Shown here in pieces: positions 9,981-22,220 of a DNA stretch of 64,000 bases. The notes below the pieces were generated by a model. It ran no database searches, had not been told where the DNA came from, and was given only the letters and a program-made list of their open reading frames with translations. The position numbers and the translations under genes were made by a program. The stretch spans positions 10,741,424-10,805,423 of the forward strand of contig NC_089732.1 of NCBI RefSeq assembly GCF_035083965.1, given 5' to 3'. The first letter of the stretch is position 1, and each line of letters starts with the position of its first letter. The DNA comes from Branchiostoma lanceolatum (lineage: Eukaryota; Chordata; Leptocardii; Amphioxiformes; Branchiostomatidae).

Positions 9981-11573
9981 ATGGATTTCAGACTGTGTTT
10001 GCTGCTGATGACGACACTGGTGCAGGTTGCCCGCCCTGCCCAGGCGGAACCGGCGGTGGCGTGTAACAATGTCACCGGAGAGAGCGACGTCTGCTACTGC
10101 TCCGCTTTCGGACGGAACAGGGAAGTCGCTTGCGACGGAAGGGTCTTAACAGAACTGCCGACCGGGATACCCCTTGATACCGCCAATCTGCAACTCAACA
10201 ACAACAGGATAACGTCACTTCCGGCACAAGCCTTCTTCCCCTACCGTCAATTGAAGGAAATCCGAGTATCAAGCAATCTGGTTTCCCGGATCGAAGTCGG
10301 TGCTTTCGACGGTTTGAATCTTCTGGACAACCTCGAGTTGGACAGAAATGAACTGGAAACTCTGCAAGATGGAACTTTTCGAAATCTTATCGCTTTAAAA
10401 TACCTTGACCTTGGAGACAACAGTATATCATCCTTAAGTGTTGGTGTTTTTAGCGGACTCGGCAACTTGACTAGGCTGAAGCTCGACGGAAACATTATAA
10501 CAAGTCTCCCTCCGGGAATTTTTTCCGATCTGTCTTCACTCCACACTGTGAATCTTGCCAGGAATAGTATCGTGGGACCGGACGATATCCTGTCTGTTCT
10601 GCCATCTCATGTTCGTGACGTAGATCTCTCCAACAACCAAATCTCGCATACTGACGTTGATGCCTTCGCGAGATTTCCAGACCTGTACGGTTTGAATTTG
10701 AATGGTAACGGTTTCGGAAATCTCGTGCCTGGAGTGTTCAACGGACTTCCGAACCTTTTCAGGCTTCGTCTTGACAGCAATAACATTTCCGCCATCCCTC
10801 AAGATCTCCTCCAAGGACTTGGCGACTTAGCTCTGTTGTATCTAGACAACAATCCCTTGGTGGAACTAGACAGAGACACTTTTGCCATCGTCCCCGAGCT
10901 GCGTTACCTTTACATCGGTAATGTAAGTCTTTCGAACATCGATGCCGAACTGTTCCGTCCTGTTCCGAAGTTACGCGGTCTAAACCTCGCCTCCAATAAT
11001 CTCTCATCCCTTCCGCCTGGGATATTCGACAACCTTGACAACCTTAACACCCTGAATCTACAGGACAACAAACTTCAGAGCCTGAGCAGTGACGTCTTCG
11101 CGGAACTTGGCAATGTGGGGTTAATCGACCTGAGGAAGAACAATCTCAAAGCGCTTTCTTCTGACGTTTTCCGGCAAATGTCGAAATTGCGCACGGTGCA
11201 TTTGGAGGACAATTCACTCTCCGCGCTTCCTCTGGACTTATTCCAGAACTTGACCGAGCTAAATTGGGTCTATTTGGATAACAATAACCTCGCTACCATA
11301 GAAGATGGTACGTTTGATAACTTGCCAAGTTTGGAAACGATAGATCTCACGGGGAATGCGCTGAAGAATATCTCATGTGACACGTTTCCAGCTGAGAAAT
11401 CTCCTCCGTACAATGTCAAGTTTGAATGCGAGCCCGAACTGGACCCCCTGCGCAAATGTCCGAACTTTTATTCTTTTCCATGTATTCCTACAAGTGCCGC
11501 CAGATCATCCAGCGCCGGCCACGTTTTCTGGTTCATCGTGACCATCTGTATGATGGGCTCCTACTTTCCTTAA
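9981..11573 (+). CDS. Leucine-rich-repeat surface protein, probably GPI-anchored
   Basis: 530 aa in one exon. I start at the ATG at 9981, because the ATG at 9948 lies before the acceptor TTACAG at 9959-9964 and is intronic. Order: signal peptide (residues 1-24, MDFRLCLLLMTTLVQVA); a cysteine-containing N-terminal cap (CNNVTGESDVCYC ... VACDG); about 16-17 LRRs of 24 residues with the LxxLxLxxNxL pattern; a cap-like region with four cysteines; a linker rich in Ser and Ala; and a hydrophobic C-terminus (FWFIVTICMMGSYF) that ends without a cytoplasmic tail. That last feature suggests GPI attachment instead of a membrane receptor with a signalling domain. The build (signal, cap, LRRs, cap, GPI-like tail) resembles VLR-like LRR proteins reported from amphioxus; the ligand is unknown. 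A decoy, recognition or adhesion role is plausible inference. Confidence 0.85.
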   Translation: MDFRLCLLLMTTLVQVARPAQAEPAVACNNVTGESDVCYCSAFGRNREVACDGRVLTELPTGIPLDTANLQLNNNRITSLPAQAFFPYRQLKEIRVSSNLVSRIEVGAFDGLNLLDNLELDRNELETLQDGTFRNLIALKYLDLGDNSISSLSVGVFSGLGNLTRLKLDGNIITSLPPGIFSDLSSLHTVNLARNSIVGPDDILSVLPSHVRDVDLSNNQISHTDVDAFARFPDLYGLNLNGNGFGNLVPGVFNGLPNLFRLRLDSNNISAIPQDLLQGLGDLALLYLDNNPLVELDRDTFAIVPELRYLYIGNVSLSNIDAELFRPVPKLRGLNLASNNLSSLPPGIFDNLDNLNTLNLQDNKLQSLSSDVFAELGNVGLIDLRKNNLKALSSDVFRQMSKLRTVHLEDNSLSALPLDLFQNLTELNWVYLDNNNLATIEDGTFDNLPSLETIDLTGNALKNISCDTFPAEKSPPYNVKFECEPELDPLRKCPNFYSFPCIPTSAARSSSAGHVFWFIVTICMMGSYFP

Positions 11574-11640
11574 AACAATCATGCCTTCAGAGAAAATGAT
11601 GGACGAATAACTTAATTGTAAATCATTTGCGAGTTAGGCT

Positions 11641-11770
11641 CTTTTTGACACGGTCAGTATAGTCGCAGTCACGTTTGGGACCGCACCCTTCTTGCCACAA
11701 CGCCACCGTGCGGTAAGGAGCAGTACAGCTAGCAGTAACCGAAACGTCGGTCTGAAATTCCAGTATTATT
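11641..11770. repeat. Dispersed repeat, copy 2, in LRR 3'UTR
   Basis: Carries GTTTGGGACCGC and, further on, AGTAACCGAAACGTCGG, in the same order as 121-310. It starts about 70 bases after the LRR stop codon, so it is probably transcribed as 3'UTR. Confidence 0.55.
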
Positions 11771-12239
11771 GCCGAAAAAGAAAGAAGAACTTCACTTCCA
11801 ATGTGAGAAATGAACTGAAACGCATCTAGCCAACCGTGCTATGCAGTTTCTAGCATAATTCACTTGATTATTTGGCAGCTTGAGCACGTGATGTGCGTAA
11901 TTGTGCAGTTTTATATCAATAACATTGAACTTTAACTATGCAGCTTGAAATGATATACGGGTGTAAATTTTATGTACATGAATATATAACAGGTATTTGG
12001 TATGAAATATGTGTTAAGGGTGAAAGTATATGAGTAAGTATCTACGCCTAGATGGAGTTGGTGTAACTATTTTTTTCTTTTGTAGTAGAGCTCTGAAGAT
12101 CAAGTTTCGTGTTGTGACTGATGATCACTGTTATCATAGCAACTGTGCGTGTACATACAAGTAATTCTGTAGAATTTCTAGTGACGAAAGTGTGATTGTG
12201 CCAATTGCTAATCCGGTTCGTTTTTGTCTTGATTAATAT

Positions 12240-12353
12240 AACATTCGTTTATTGATTGATGGTGTAATAAAAAAACTGATTTCTTTATTATAAACATTTG
12301 ATTTGTTTATTGATTGATAGTGTGATAACATTTGTTTATTGATTGATTGTGTG
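12240..12353 (+). repeat. Imperfect tandem repeat in LRR 3'UTR
   Basis: TTGTTTATTGATTGAT with a following GTGTGAT or GTGTAAT occurs three times (near 12245, 12306 and 12331). The copies are AU-rich in RNA and include UUUAUU; they may be slippage products. Confidence 0.65.
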
Positions 12354-12512
12354 ATCTCCAAGTACATGGCAGCGTTAAATGGCGCTGAATTACATACTTA
12401 GGTTAAAAACTTCACATGACAAATAGTTATAAGATCAACGCCATACAGATAAGACCAGTGTCGTAAATTTTTGAGGAAAGATAAAGGATATGATCAGCGA
12501 CTTACAGTTTGA

Positions 12513-12518
12513 AATAAA
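12513..12518 (+). terminator. Poly(A) signal, LRR gene
   Basis: AATAAA followed within about 30 bases by a T-rich stretch (TTTCTGTCTTATTCTTG). This would give a 3'UTR of about 950 bases. Earlier alternatives such as AATAAAAAAA near 12267 are possible. Confidence 0.5.
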
Positions 12519-12559
12519 GATTGTAACAAAGCTCATTTCTGTCTTATTCTTGCACTATT

Positions 12560-15350
12560 CGATCAAAGAACTTTAAGAAGGAACTGCAGATCAAATATTT
12601 TTGGATTTTTCCCTCGTTGCTAGAAAAAACATGTCGAAACACGGATTCGAAACAAACAAGCCTATTTCTCGTCACCACAAAGACCAATGAGCATCAAAAT
12701 TGCGACTAAAGATATGTTACCGCAGGAAAAAAGCACCCGACAGCTGCAAAAATTGTATGTGTCGCTAGAGGCCCTTCTTGACACCTATAGATAATTTAGG
12801 TGACTGACATACCTGAATCGGTGAACATATAATATCCTGGCACTTAAAATGCTATCATAGGGGTCTTTCGTTTCGAACCGTGAAACAAAGTGATCAGTAT
12901 CTTTATATACTGGATTCTTAACTACACGAAGGAAACAAACAAAATGAACTTAGCTAGACAACCTATGGAAAACACTTAAGACAACTTAAGGTTTTCTTGA
13001 GACTGTTAAGTGACACATTTGCATGCATTAGTCACAAAAGATGAACTTATTTAGAATTGCTTTATTTGTTTATCGGTTTCACATATTGTTTAGGTCATCG
13101 ACAATTTCAAACAGCAGAAGTATTGAACGTTGCGAGCATCCTTGATTCACTGTACGTTTCACTATGTATGTTATACTTTATTTCTTATAGTAGATGCCAA
13201 TTGACTTGTATCCTCCAAAAAGTGCCTTTAAACTAATATGATTATAAAACAAGTCAATCGCACCTTCTAACAAACGCATGACAATGAAGACACCAAGTTG
13301 TAACACATATCAAAACAAAGATAAAATCGTGTAAAATGAAGCAGCTCCCCCGGCGCTCAAGCTTATACTGCACCTTCAAATAATCCACACACCTTACAGC
13401 AATCCGAAAGGAAAATTGAATCCATTGATAGGCTAACAAACAGAAACACCGCTGCATAGGTTCAACGCCGTCTTTTTTCTCAAAAAATGTATTAAAATGT
13501 GGACATGATAGCCCTTCAGAATGTGACAACTTACAGGAGTTGTACACTCAACCTCTTCCTATTGGTAGAATAAGAAGGGAACATGTCAGTTGTGGCCTAA
13601 TACACCATTGTTTTGTAGGCGAAATGTCTTTGATATTGTCATTATTGATTTTAAATGGTCACTTTATTGGAAACGAGGTCAAATAAGCCTCACAAAATCA
13701 AACCCCTTTGCGAGCCTTTCACGGTTTTCCCATTCCCGAAAAGACGAAAATTTGGCAATTTGACGGTCGTCTTTGCCACTTTTTTGGTCGCGGCCGGAAG
13801 CGGTACTGCAGATTGGGCTATGATAAGGTATAATGTCCCGACTTGTAAAAATGTGAAAATATACAGGACATTAGGCTGAAAGCCTGTGAAAACTTTCTCA
13901 GATAGGTCGAGAGGTCTTCATGTGCATTTCAAATTACCTTTAAGACTTTTAAAGACACGTTGTTGATGGGTTATTAGGCGACGCGCGAGGAGCCTACGTA
14001 ACGACTTGACCGTCCGTCGAAGCGCCACCTACATTGTATAGCCAAGTATACATCACTTCCTGTACGTAATGAGTAGGTTAATTAGATAAGTGGACATTAT
14101 CTGTTTTCCCTTTACAACTGTTCATCTGCGTATATGGAGTAAGGGAGTTTCAAAGAAGCCCGGCTGTCACTCGAGAAAACATGACGATGTTTCACCCCAA
14201 CATCTGCTTGGAGATTAGGTAGGTTCTATTGTTTCAGAAGACGCGTACGGTTTAGCAAACAAACTAAGTTCTTTATTTGTTCTTTCAGGAGGCCGCTTCA
14301 TTATGTTATCCAGTGTCGGAAGAGGGTGTAACAAATTGCCATAACTTTCCTTTCTTAAAAAAAAACTGGTGAAAATCGATGTGCGATGGTACAATATTCA
14401 AAACGCATCATAAATACGTACACAAATACATTATATATAGTCGTGGCTAGATGATTTCTTCAACTGAAATTCTGAAACATTATTGGCCATCCAAAGGGAC
14501 ACCATACAAAGTGACATAAACATAGATCTATTGCCCGTAATGCTAGCAGTAGATCAGAATAATCACATTTTCTGCACTTACGGAGGCGATACACAGCAGA
14601 TTAATGTACTTAGAGACAGTTTCTAATGCAGTAATGAAATGAGTGTGGTACATGTGCCCGGTCATCGCCCGAAAATGAAGAATTCGGGAGCAACTTCTTG
14701 CCTTCGTATTAGTCATCCCCGACATAGCCTCCATAGCAGGCCTTTCCTACTAGGCCCCTATATCCTGATAATTCCCTGATTGCATATGAGTTTTGATTGT
14801 ACCTGGTTTATAAAAGGCCCCTATTGGCTGATAATGTTCTGTTCCCTGATTCCATATGAGTTTTGATTGTACCTGGTTTATAAACGTTAGGCTGGGCGAC
14901 TGTTAGCCCTGTGACAATCAGAACTGATCATATAGTTAGAAACCAACACATGAAAAGACAAAAACAGCCCAGGCAAGAAGCCTGCTATGAAGGCTACCAC
15001 GGGACCCGTTGTAGGGGATTCAATCAGCATTGAAGTTATTTGTAGAGGAATAAACGCAGAAAACGTGAGTTTTTATAACATGACAAGAATCATAAGGCAA
15101 GAGGTGTTGTAAATTGTCACGTTTACTTTAATTCCACGAACATTTCTCAACATAGTCTGTGCTAGGATGCTGCCACGCTGTATAGTTTCCTGTACTGTTT
15201 CTCGAATATAATCCCAGTAAGGCACTTTGCCGTTTAGACGTTATCTTCTAGATGTAGCATAACAGGCTAATGTTGGCTTACATTAATGCGATTTCCGCGC
15301 ACGTAATGTAGATATATGTTGTTCGTGGGAATACACACTTGACCCTAGTC
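12560..15350. other. Intergenic region between LRR and channel genes
   Basis: About 2.8 kb. No open frame longer than about 100 codons and none with recognisable domains. Apart from the element at 14725-14996 I see AT-rich non-coding DNA. Confidence 0.5.
14725..14996. mobile_element. Inverted-repeat element carrying a tandem duplication
   Basis: TAGCCTCCATAGCAGGCCTT at the left end is mirrored at the right end (inverse TAGCCTTCATAGCAGGCTT), the same terminal theme as the TAGCCTCC MITEs. Inside, a unit of about 65 bases is present twice in tandem (14753-14815 and 14816-14884), both with CATATGAGTTTTGATTGTAC then CTGGTTTATAAA. No target duplication is obvious. Confidence 0.65.
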
Positions 15351-18300
15351 ATGATGCGAACACTCCGGACTGCTACTCTAACGTTACTGATCGTACGTGA
15401 TTTCTTACCAGGTATGTCGGTTTTTGTATGTTTTTGAAAACAGTTGTTGTGTTACGTAAAATCGTATGGTAGTATCTAGTTCATTGCGTTGTGGTTGACA
15501 TTCCCTTTCATTTCTAAGACTAATAAGATTCAAACTATACGCATTTTGTAATTTCTTGGCGGAATATTGTAAGATAAATAGTCGTGATTTCTTATGTATC
15601 TGGTGCGTGAAGAATTCCTTTCAGACAGCCTGTGGGGGGGGGGGGGGCAAGGTAGATAGATCAGCGGTTTCTATAGAAACATTTGTGTTATTTAGCTCCA
15701 AGCTTTTTCCCATCAGCATTTTGCCAGAGCACGAGGATGTCTCTCCAAGACGCGCTTTTGACGAACTACAGTACCTTCGGGGCCGGGGCGCTCCCTGTCG
15801 CCGACCCGTCAGCGGCCATCAACCTTCTCTTCGGCGTGGCGATTCACCAGATCCTGGAACTGGTAATTCCGGGCTAATGCCCGACCCCTATATCCACATA
15901 CATGGGTCAATTTCTCTATAAATCATTCAAAAGCGAGACAGAATTACCCATACATGACTACTGTATATTGTAACCCTGGTATCGATAATATTTTTAGTTA
16001 GAATTGTAGGATGGATTAGCCTTGTAGTATGCCATTAATTTAATGCCATAAATTGCACCATGTGGGATTGTTGAGCAATAAAGTATAAACCCAGGATTTC
16101 GTTTCTCTAGATGTCATAATTATCATGATAAAAAACAAGCAGACTATGCCATGGAAGGAAAATTATACATACTTGGTAACTGATACTATGTGATATAACG
16201 TTAACGTTAGTATACTTTTTTCTGCAGCGTGGCTCGGAGCAAACACTCGTCACGCGTCTATGGCTGCGTATGGTGAGTGTTTGTAAGAATCCAGAGTCAA
16301 ATATGGTAGATTTTTTCCATCGTCTTTTTCTTCTTATTTTTCGCGTGAATGGAGAAACCATATATAACACGAAGCAAATCATCGCTCTCTACGCAATTGT
16401 AACAGTCTCATCGGCTCTGTTGTTATATTACTATTGTTAACACTGATGTTGATAAATGCATAGATTGTCTGAACGCTGTTTTACTTCATATTTTTACACA
16501 CTGTGATACGAAGAGATATCGTAAGAAATATATTTCAGTCATGGCACGACGATTTCCTCCAATGGAATCCTGCGAATCATGGCGGCATCGAGACCTTAGC
16601 TCTGCCCGTGAAGAATGTTTGGACACCGGATATATTCCTCTACAACAAGTAAGTCGACTTCCTCTATGAGTATTTTGATTGAATGCTGTAGAATTAATCT
16701 ATACTATGGATATTAGAATTCGCCTACAACCGCTTCGTCCCTTAGGATACTTATTAACTATCAAAATCAAAAGAGAAACTATATAGAGATTCATTACCGT
16801 ATTGTCATAACAGAGATAACAGAATATATAATATCAGAACTCATCCATGTAGTATACTTACACACACACATGTACTCAGAGATTTTCCCGGGATTAGACA
16901 TATTTGTCTATATTTGTAGTGTCACCAGTTACTCATGAAAACTAAATTAAATATTTTTTCATCCATTACCTTACAGTGTCCACGGAGAGGCTGGTGGTCT
17001 GAAGAAAGTGGCAGACGTGGTTTTGGACAGCGATGGAAATGCGACATGGCTGCAGCCGGGAATCTTCCGGTCCGCCTGTAGTATGGACATCAGTCTCTTC
17101 CCTTTTGACGAACAGGTACTTTGGAACTTATGGAAAGAATGTTGAAGCTTTTGTCCCTCACGTCATCTTAGAAACAGAAAGTACAGTTACGGGAAATTCA
17201 TCCACCATATGAAGCAAACTATCATCCCACAGTCATCTTGCATAATGTTATTTTAAGAACCTGTTCATTCCGTTGTGTCTTTGGTCAGATATGAATCATA
17301 CACTGTGGTATCTACCGCGATATAAACAACGTTTTGTTTGGTATGGCACAACATTTAGTAGTAATCAAACACTTATTGAGATAGTTGTTGTAGTTCCTAC
17401 AAATGTATAATCAATACCCAGGACACGTACACACGTGATATAAAACTATGTACGCTGCTCTTATCAAATGAAAATGTTATGCCTCTTATTTCAGATATGC
17501 CTCCTCAATTTGAAAAACATTAAGTTGAAAAATATCGTCGTCTTAATTTTTTTCCATAAACAGACATGTGAGCTTCATTTCGGTTCCTGGGTCCACCCTA
17601 CCAGCCGCATCGACATAACACCGGGAGAGATCGACACATCGGAGTACCAGGAAAACGAGCAGTTTCTACTGGCAAAGAGTGAGATCCATAGAGAGGTATG
17701 CTGCTATTTTTCTTTACACAGAACGTGTAGTCATCACGTAAGCATTTAACTGGTATAACGATACATAACTCAGCATCTAGAAAAGTGCAAGGCCTTCAAA
17801 AGAACACTAACGTTAGCTTGATTATAATCCATCCTGACTCTATGATTGATGAAAATACAGATTGGCAAACTCTTTTGCAGTGTGCAGTGTTTAAATATTT
17901 GTCGAAATACTCTATCATTGATTTGTATCAACGCCCTTCTCAGTTTCCTTGTGCTTTAGTTGAAGGTGAAATTATTGTAGAAAAAGTGCCTATATCTGAA
18001 TATTCACTCTAAAACGACGCAGTTGTATCCCCACCTAAAGACTATCTGTATCTGTATCTATATAACCGGTTTAAGTGCCATTCGGCGTAACACACCAGCT
18101 TGAGCCTCCCAAAGACACATTAAGCTGGTAGTGGCTAATGAAGTTATCATTCATTGATCTCCTACGTGACACTTTTGATTGCCCCTCCTAGAATGATGTT
18201 ATCATGTTATTTCAGCCCTTACATTTGGGAGAGAGGGTATTCCCATTATAGCATGCTCTGCTACCTACATAATCTTATTTCAAAGGGCTTTCTTTGCTTC

Positions 18301-20878
18301 TTAATACCAATTTGGAATGTGCAAAATTGACACATTTGATGCAATGAAGTTCATTACCATGGTTCATATCAAATAGAGAAAGATAAGCGACGTCTCAGTA
18401 CTTCTGAAACATTTATGTGTGAGCTGTTGAGTGAGTGTTGACTAAAAAGGCAAGAGGCATTTTGAAGATTAAGGAGGGGTAAATTTATAATTTAGCTGGC
18501 TTTCAAGGTGATAGATCTCGAGGATTTTTCCGAATTCAAAGCCTACTAACTCGTCGCTTCCCTCGAATTTTTCAGAAAATTCCTCGAAATCCATCTTCAG
18601 AAAAGCCAGCTCGAAAAGCCCTATTGATACTAGTTGGGAAATGTAGAAGACTGACGTTACCTAATTCAATCATTAGACGAGTACATTATACGGCGCGAGT
18701 TGCAAACGGTGGGAGAGCCCTGAACTATGATGGACGTATGTAAAACAAGCGAGAACTTGACTATGATATGTATTTAGCATAGAGTAGCAGGATTTTCAAT
18801 TCTAAGCTTAGCCCTCCCCCTTAAAAGAGTGATCGCTCTGTGTATATATCTACAATACTTCAACCTACATCGTCGCAGGTACGCAGCTACGGTGGCAACG
18901 CTACCTATGCAAAGGTGAAGGTTCGACTACAACTTAAGCGTCGCTGCAACTACTACAAGTTCAACATGATCCAGCCGTGGGTCATTCTCATGGTTCTGAA
19001 CATCGCAGCGTTCTACATTCCAGCTGACTGTGGAGGTAACAGGTTTACCTCATAGCTAGTTTAGTTGTTCATTGATATTCATCAGTTTTTTTTCACGATT
19101 AAAAGCTGTTTAGTAATGTTCATTAGTTTGTTTCACAATTAAAAACAAGAAAATTTTCTCTTTGTAATTAGCCATTTCTTAAATTTTTTGTGCAACACGT
19201 ACAAGTTCAGTTCATATGTAAGAGTGTGGAAGAAAATGATATAAAAAGAGAACACCAAAAGCAAACCATATCTTCACACACATACGTAGTCAGTCAGTCA
19301 GTCATTTTCATCCAGGTGGAAACGTCTCACACAAGCATGCAAGTACTGCAACAAACAGTTTCAATGTGATAGATTTGATTTTGTGGGTCCAAAATATTCC
19401 ACAAAGAGTATTTCCTTAGTCTTCCATTCAACAACCAGAGCTGTGACGTTAATCAGTTCTTTTCATACAGTACGAGGGGGAGTCAGAAAGTAGTACCAAT
19501 GGTATGATAGACTATTAATTTTGTATGAAATGAGTTGAAATTTGGCACAAACGTAAAGGCAAGAATATATTTTTTGCCGTTGCATTTGTGATAAATTTCA
19601 ACTCATTTCATTTCATTTCATTTCATTTCTTACAAAGATGAACCTGCTATTATACTATTGGCACTACTTTCTGACTAATCCTAATCGTACTGTACGAATA
19701 GAACTGAACTATGATTCACATATTACCTTTCCAGAACGGCTGGGGTTCACCATCACAATCCTGCTGTCGCTCGTCCTGTTCCAGGAAGTGGTGGCCCAAC
19801 AGCTGCCGCACACCTCCACCACAACTCCACTGCTGTGTAAGCATCAGTTTTAGTACTAAGGTCACCGCAAGTAAATCCTATGGATGACATCCTCTACAGA
19901 CAACACATTTCATGCGAGAGGGCAAAAAACAAGATGGATAAAAAACCAAGATGGCTAGATTTTCAAAATAGACACCATATAAACGTTGTAATAAAAAGTG
20001 CAGTGACAAAACATGGTATGACTATCACAGCCAACAAATCTCTTATGACTGTATTCAAGAAGTGCACAAAATGACACTAGTGTTTTAAACTAGTACCTGA
20101 CTTAACCAAGTTAGCAAGTACACTCAAGGCTACCACACTAGTGTCACTTCTACAACTACCATCATGGCTATTAGTGTCACTTCTACAAGTACAATCAGAC
20201 TATCTCTGGAGGGGGGAAATTTCTTGTTTCTTTCTTCAAAATCAGGCAAAAATTAATGACAGCGCTGATGTCATCCATAAAATTTACTTGCTGTGGCCTA
20301 AAACATTTGCACTTAATTGGTATTGCTTATGTACGTAGAACCTTAATGATATAAAGTGATTTACCAACTCGATGTCGATGAAACTTCACGAATCATTTTC
20401 TCTTGCAGCGCGGTTCTTCGCCATGACCACTGGTCTGGTTAGCTTGACCATTCTGGCCACCATCCTGGTCACTCGTCTGTCCTACTGCACCCTGCCCTCA
20501 CGCCTGCTGTCCCCTCGGATCCGCCGCGCCTTGCTCGACAAGGTCGCCCCTCGGCTTGGCATGGGAGTCAGCAAACCACGCAAAAAACTCTGCGTGTCTT
20601 TTTCAGATCCGAGGAACGAGACTTTCATAAAACATGACGCTCTCATAAGTCGTAGTAACAGTGTGTGTGAAGTCACTACTGACCATCTTGTTAAAGACAT
20701 CGCAAAGTTTTGCCGTGGTTTCACTCTATACCTGAAGGCAAAGCATGATGCGGAGGATGAGCTAGAGGAATGTAAGATGGCAGCTCTAGTCTTGGATCGT
20801 ATTTTCTTGATTATTGTTGCCACTCTGTCGGCCGCTCAGTGTTTCTACTTCTTGGCAATGGAGCCTGATAACTGTTAG
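15351..20878 (+). CDS. Cys-loop ligand-gated ion channel subunit (nAChR/5-HT3-like)
   Basis: Nine exons: 15351-15411, 15717-15862, 16228-16272, 16539-16648, 16977-17115, 17564-17695, 18879-19035, 19735-19836, 20409-20878; 453 aa, all phases agree. Signal peptide in exons 1-2 (MMRTLRTATLTLLIV). The ligand-binding domain shows WxD and WNP (WHDDFLQWNP), VWTPDIFLYN, and a Cys-loop from C155 to C169 with 13 residues between (SMDISLFPFDEQT). M1 follows a KRRCNYYK motif; M2 starts at GER near residue 264; M3 and M4 are in the last exon with an intracellular loop of about 110 residues. GER before M2 is typical of cation channels. Loop C has no vicinal cysteine pair, so it is not a nicotinic alpha-type subunit; the Cys-loop flank (IFRSACS) recalls 5-HT3 receptors. 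Ligand unknown. It may need a partner subunit. Confidence 0.9.
18494..18612. repeat. Foldback element in channel intron 6
   Basis: AGCTGGCTTTC and CTCGAGGATTTTTC on the left are mirrored at the right (GAAAATTCCTCGAAAT, AGAAAAGCCAGCT). The arms are diverged. It resembles the snap-back MITEs elsewhere in the window. Confidence 0.55.
19473..19687. mobile_element. mariner-type MITE in channel intron 7
   Basis: CGAGGGGGAGTCAGAAAGTA follows a TA dinucleotide at 19471-19472. The right end is the inverse of CGATTAGGATTAGTCAGAAA followed by TA. A second inverted pair (AAATGAGTTGAAATTT and its inverse) lies inside. Ends with AGTCAGAAAGTAGT next to TA are typical of Tc1/mariner elements. At 215 bp there is no transposase. 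A TTTCA microsatellite occupies the right half (about 19600-19630). Confidence 0.7.
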
Positions 20879-21652
20879 ACCTTTGAAACTTACACCAGAT
20901 ATTAGATCTTAGGCAAATGCTTGACCATGGAAAAACGCGTTTAGATCAAATACATGTCAAACCTCATGACATACAAATACCGATCACACCGCGTTTTGAT
21001 AGCAAAATGAACATGAGCAAACAGACAGAAAATGTGGTAAACAGTCTCAAAAATTGTGCATACCGTCTGCTCAAGCTTGGGAATAATACATCACTTTTAC
21101 GAGAAGACAATATTTGGTTTTAACGTATCTGATGGAAGTAGAAACAAAGATGTTCGAGTGTAATCAGTTTTTGTTATGAAACATGCAGCACTAATACTAC
21201 ATGTAATCCGCCTTGTTGAAAGCTTGTAAATGCCTGAAAAATGTTGTAATTTCTGTGCACTTTCTACCAAGAACCATTGTCTGGGAGAGTATGGGCGCAC
21301 CGGTAAACTAACTAATACGGCACCCAGGCTAATAACTAGCATAAAGCATCATAGCAAATTCCCAGTCTTAAAATATTGTAGCACTTTATGTACAGTTCCA
21401 TTTGAATTTTTGTCAGCCTTTTATAACAAAAAAGGGAAGCCTAGTATAGATCTACTGTATCAAGTCTGATTGATTCCATGTGTAGAAAATAGAAGCAGCA
21501 TGGGCATTTATTCTGATCTGTAACATATGAAGTGTTTTCAAATCTGATTGTGAGTGACTTTTGTGAAATGGACTGAGTCACAGGGGATATCATCTCTGTA
21601 AACTTACTTAGCACAGAGCATGTACTTCCCTTGGGGTTTGCTGCTGTGACAG

Positions 21653-21658
21653 AATAAA
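21653..21658 (+). terminator. Candidate poly(A) signal, channel gene
   Basis: AATAAAAAAC about 775 bases after the stop codon. A second AATAAA near 22669 is on the same strand but would overlap the PSMD14 3'UTR. Confidence 0.4.
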
Positions 21659-21789
21659 AAACATCTGTGCATTTCAGGAAAATTCTTGGCACAGGGACTC
21701 AAATATCCTGTAATTTGGTGGACATATTTGTTCATGACGCTCTTGATTTCATGATGCTAGACATAAAATCATTCAAACTTCAATTCCGT

Positions 21790-21965
21790 ATGAGTTGCGT
21801 ATTAACATTTTTAGGTAAAGTTTGGGGGGCAGAAGTTGTTTTCTACCTCTGACCCACTGTTGTGCAGCCTGGTTATCAAACAAAAAAAATGCTTTACCTA
21901 AAAAAACATTTAAGGACGCAACTCATACGTACTTGAGTATACGCAAGTATGAACGGGTCCATAGT
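21790..21965. repeat. Inverted-repeat element, family shared with 51110-51310
   Basis: ATGAGTTGCGTATTAACATT and TTTAGGTAAAG are mirrored by CTTTACCTAAA and the inverse of ATGAGTTGCGTCC. GCAGCCTGGTTATCAAACAA recurs inverted at about 51186 together with AATGTTAATACACAGCTCAT, so the same element is present in TNPO1 intron 5. Confidence 0.65.
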
Positions 21966-22220
21966 AAATAAGACTGCACTCTGTTCTATTGCCACACTCG
22001 TTTTGGTACAAGGTAATATCAAGTATTATAAATGTCTACTAGTCCCTAGTACTGTATATCCTTCCCATACACACAGACCATCAACATGAACAAATAAGCA
22101 CTGAAACTGCACAGATATCAGTGCCTCCTTTCTCCAAACAAAACCTTCTTTGAATACATCTAAACTATCATGTATCTGATTGAAGACGACAGGCACAATT
22201 AAGTCTTAAGAAAGGATCAC

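Noticed and set aside
15556..15921. 121-codon plus-strand frame over channel exon 2
   Set aside because: Wrong frame. The neighbouring frame gives a typical nicotinic N-terminus (LLTNYSTFG, HQILEL) and joins both flanking exons in phase.
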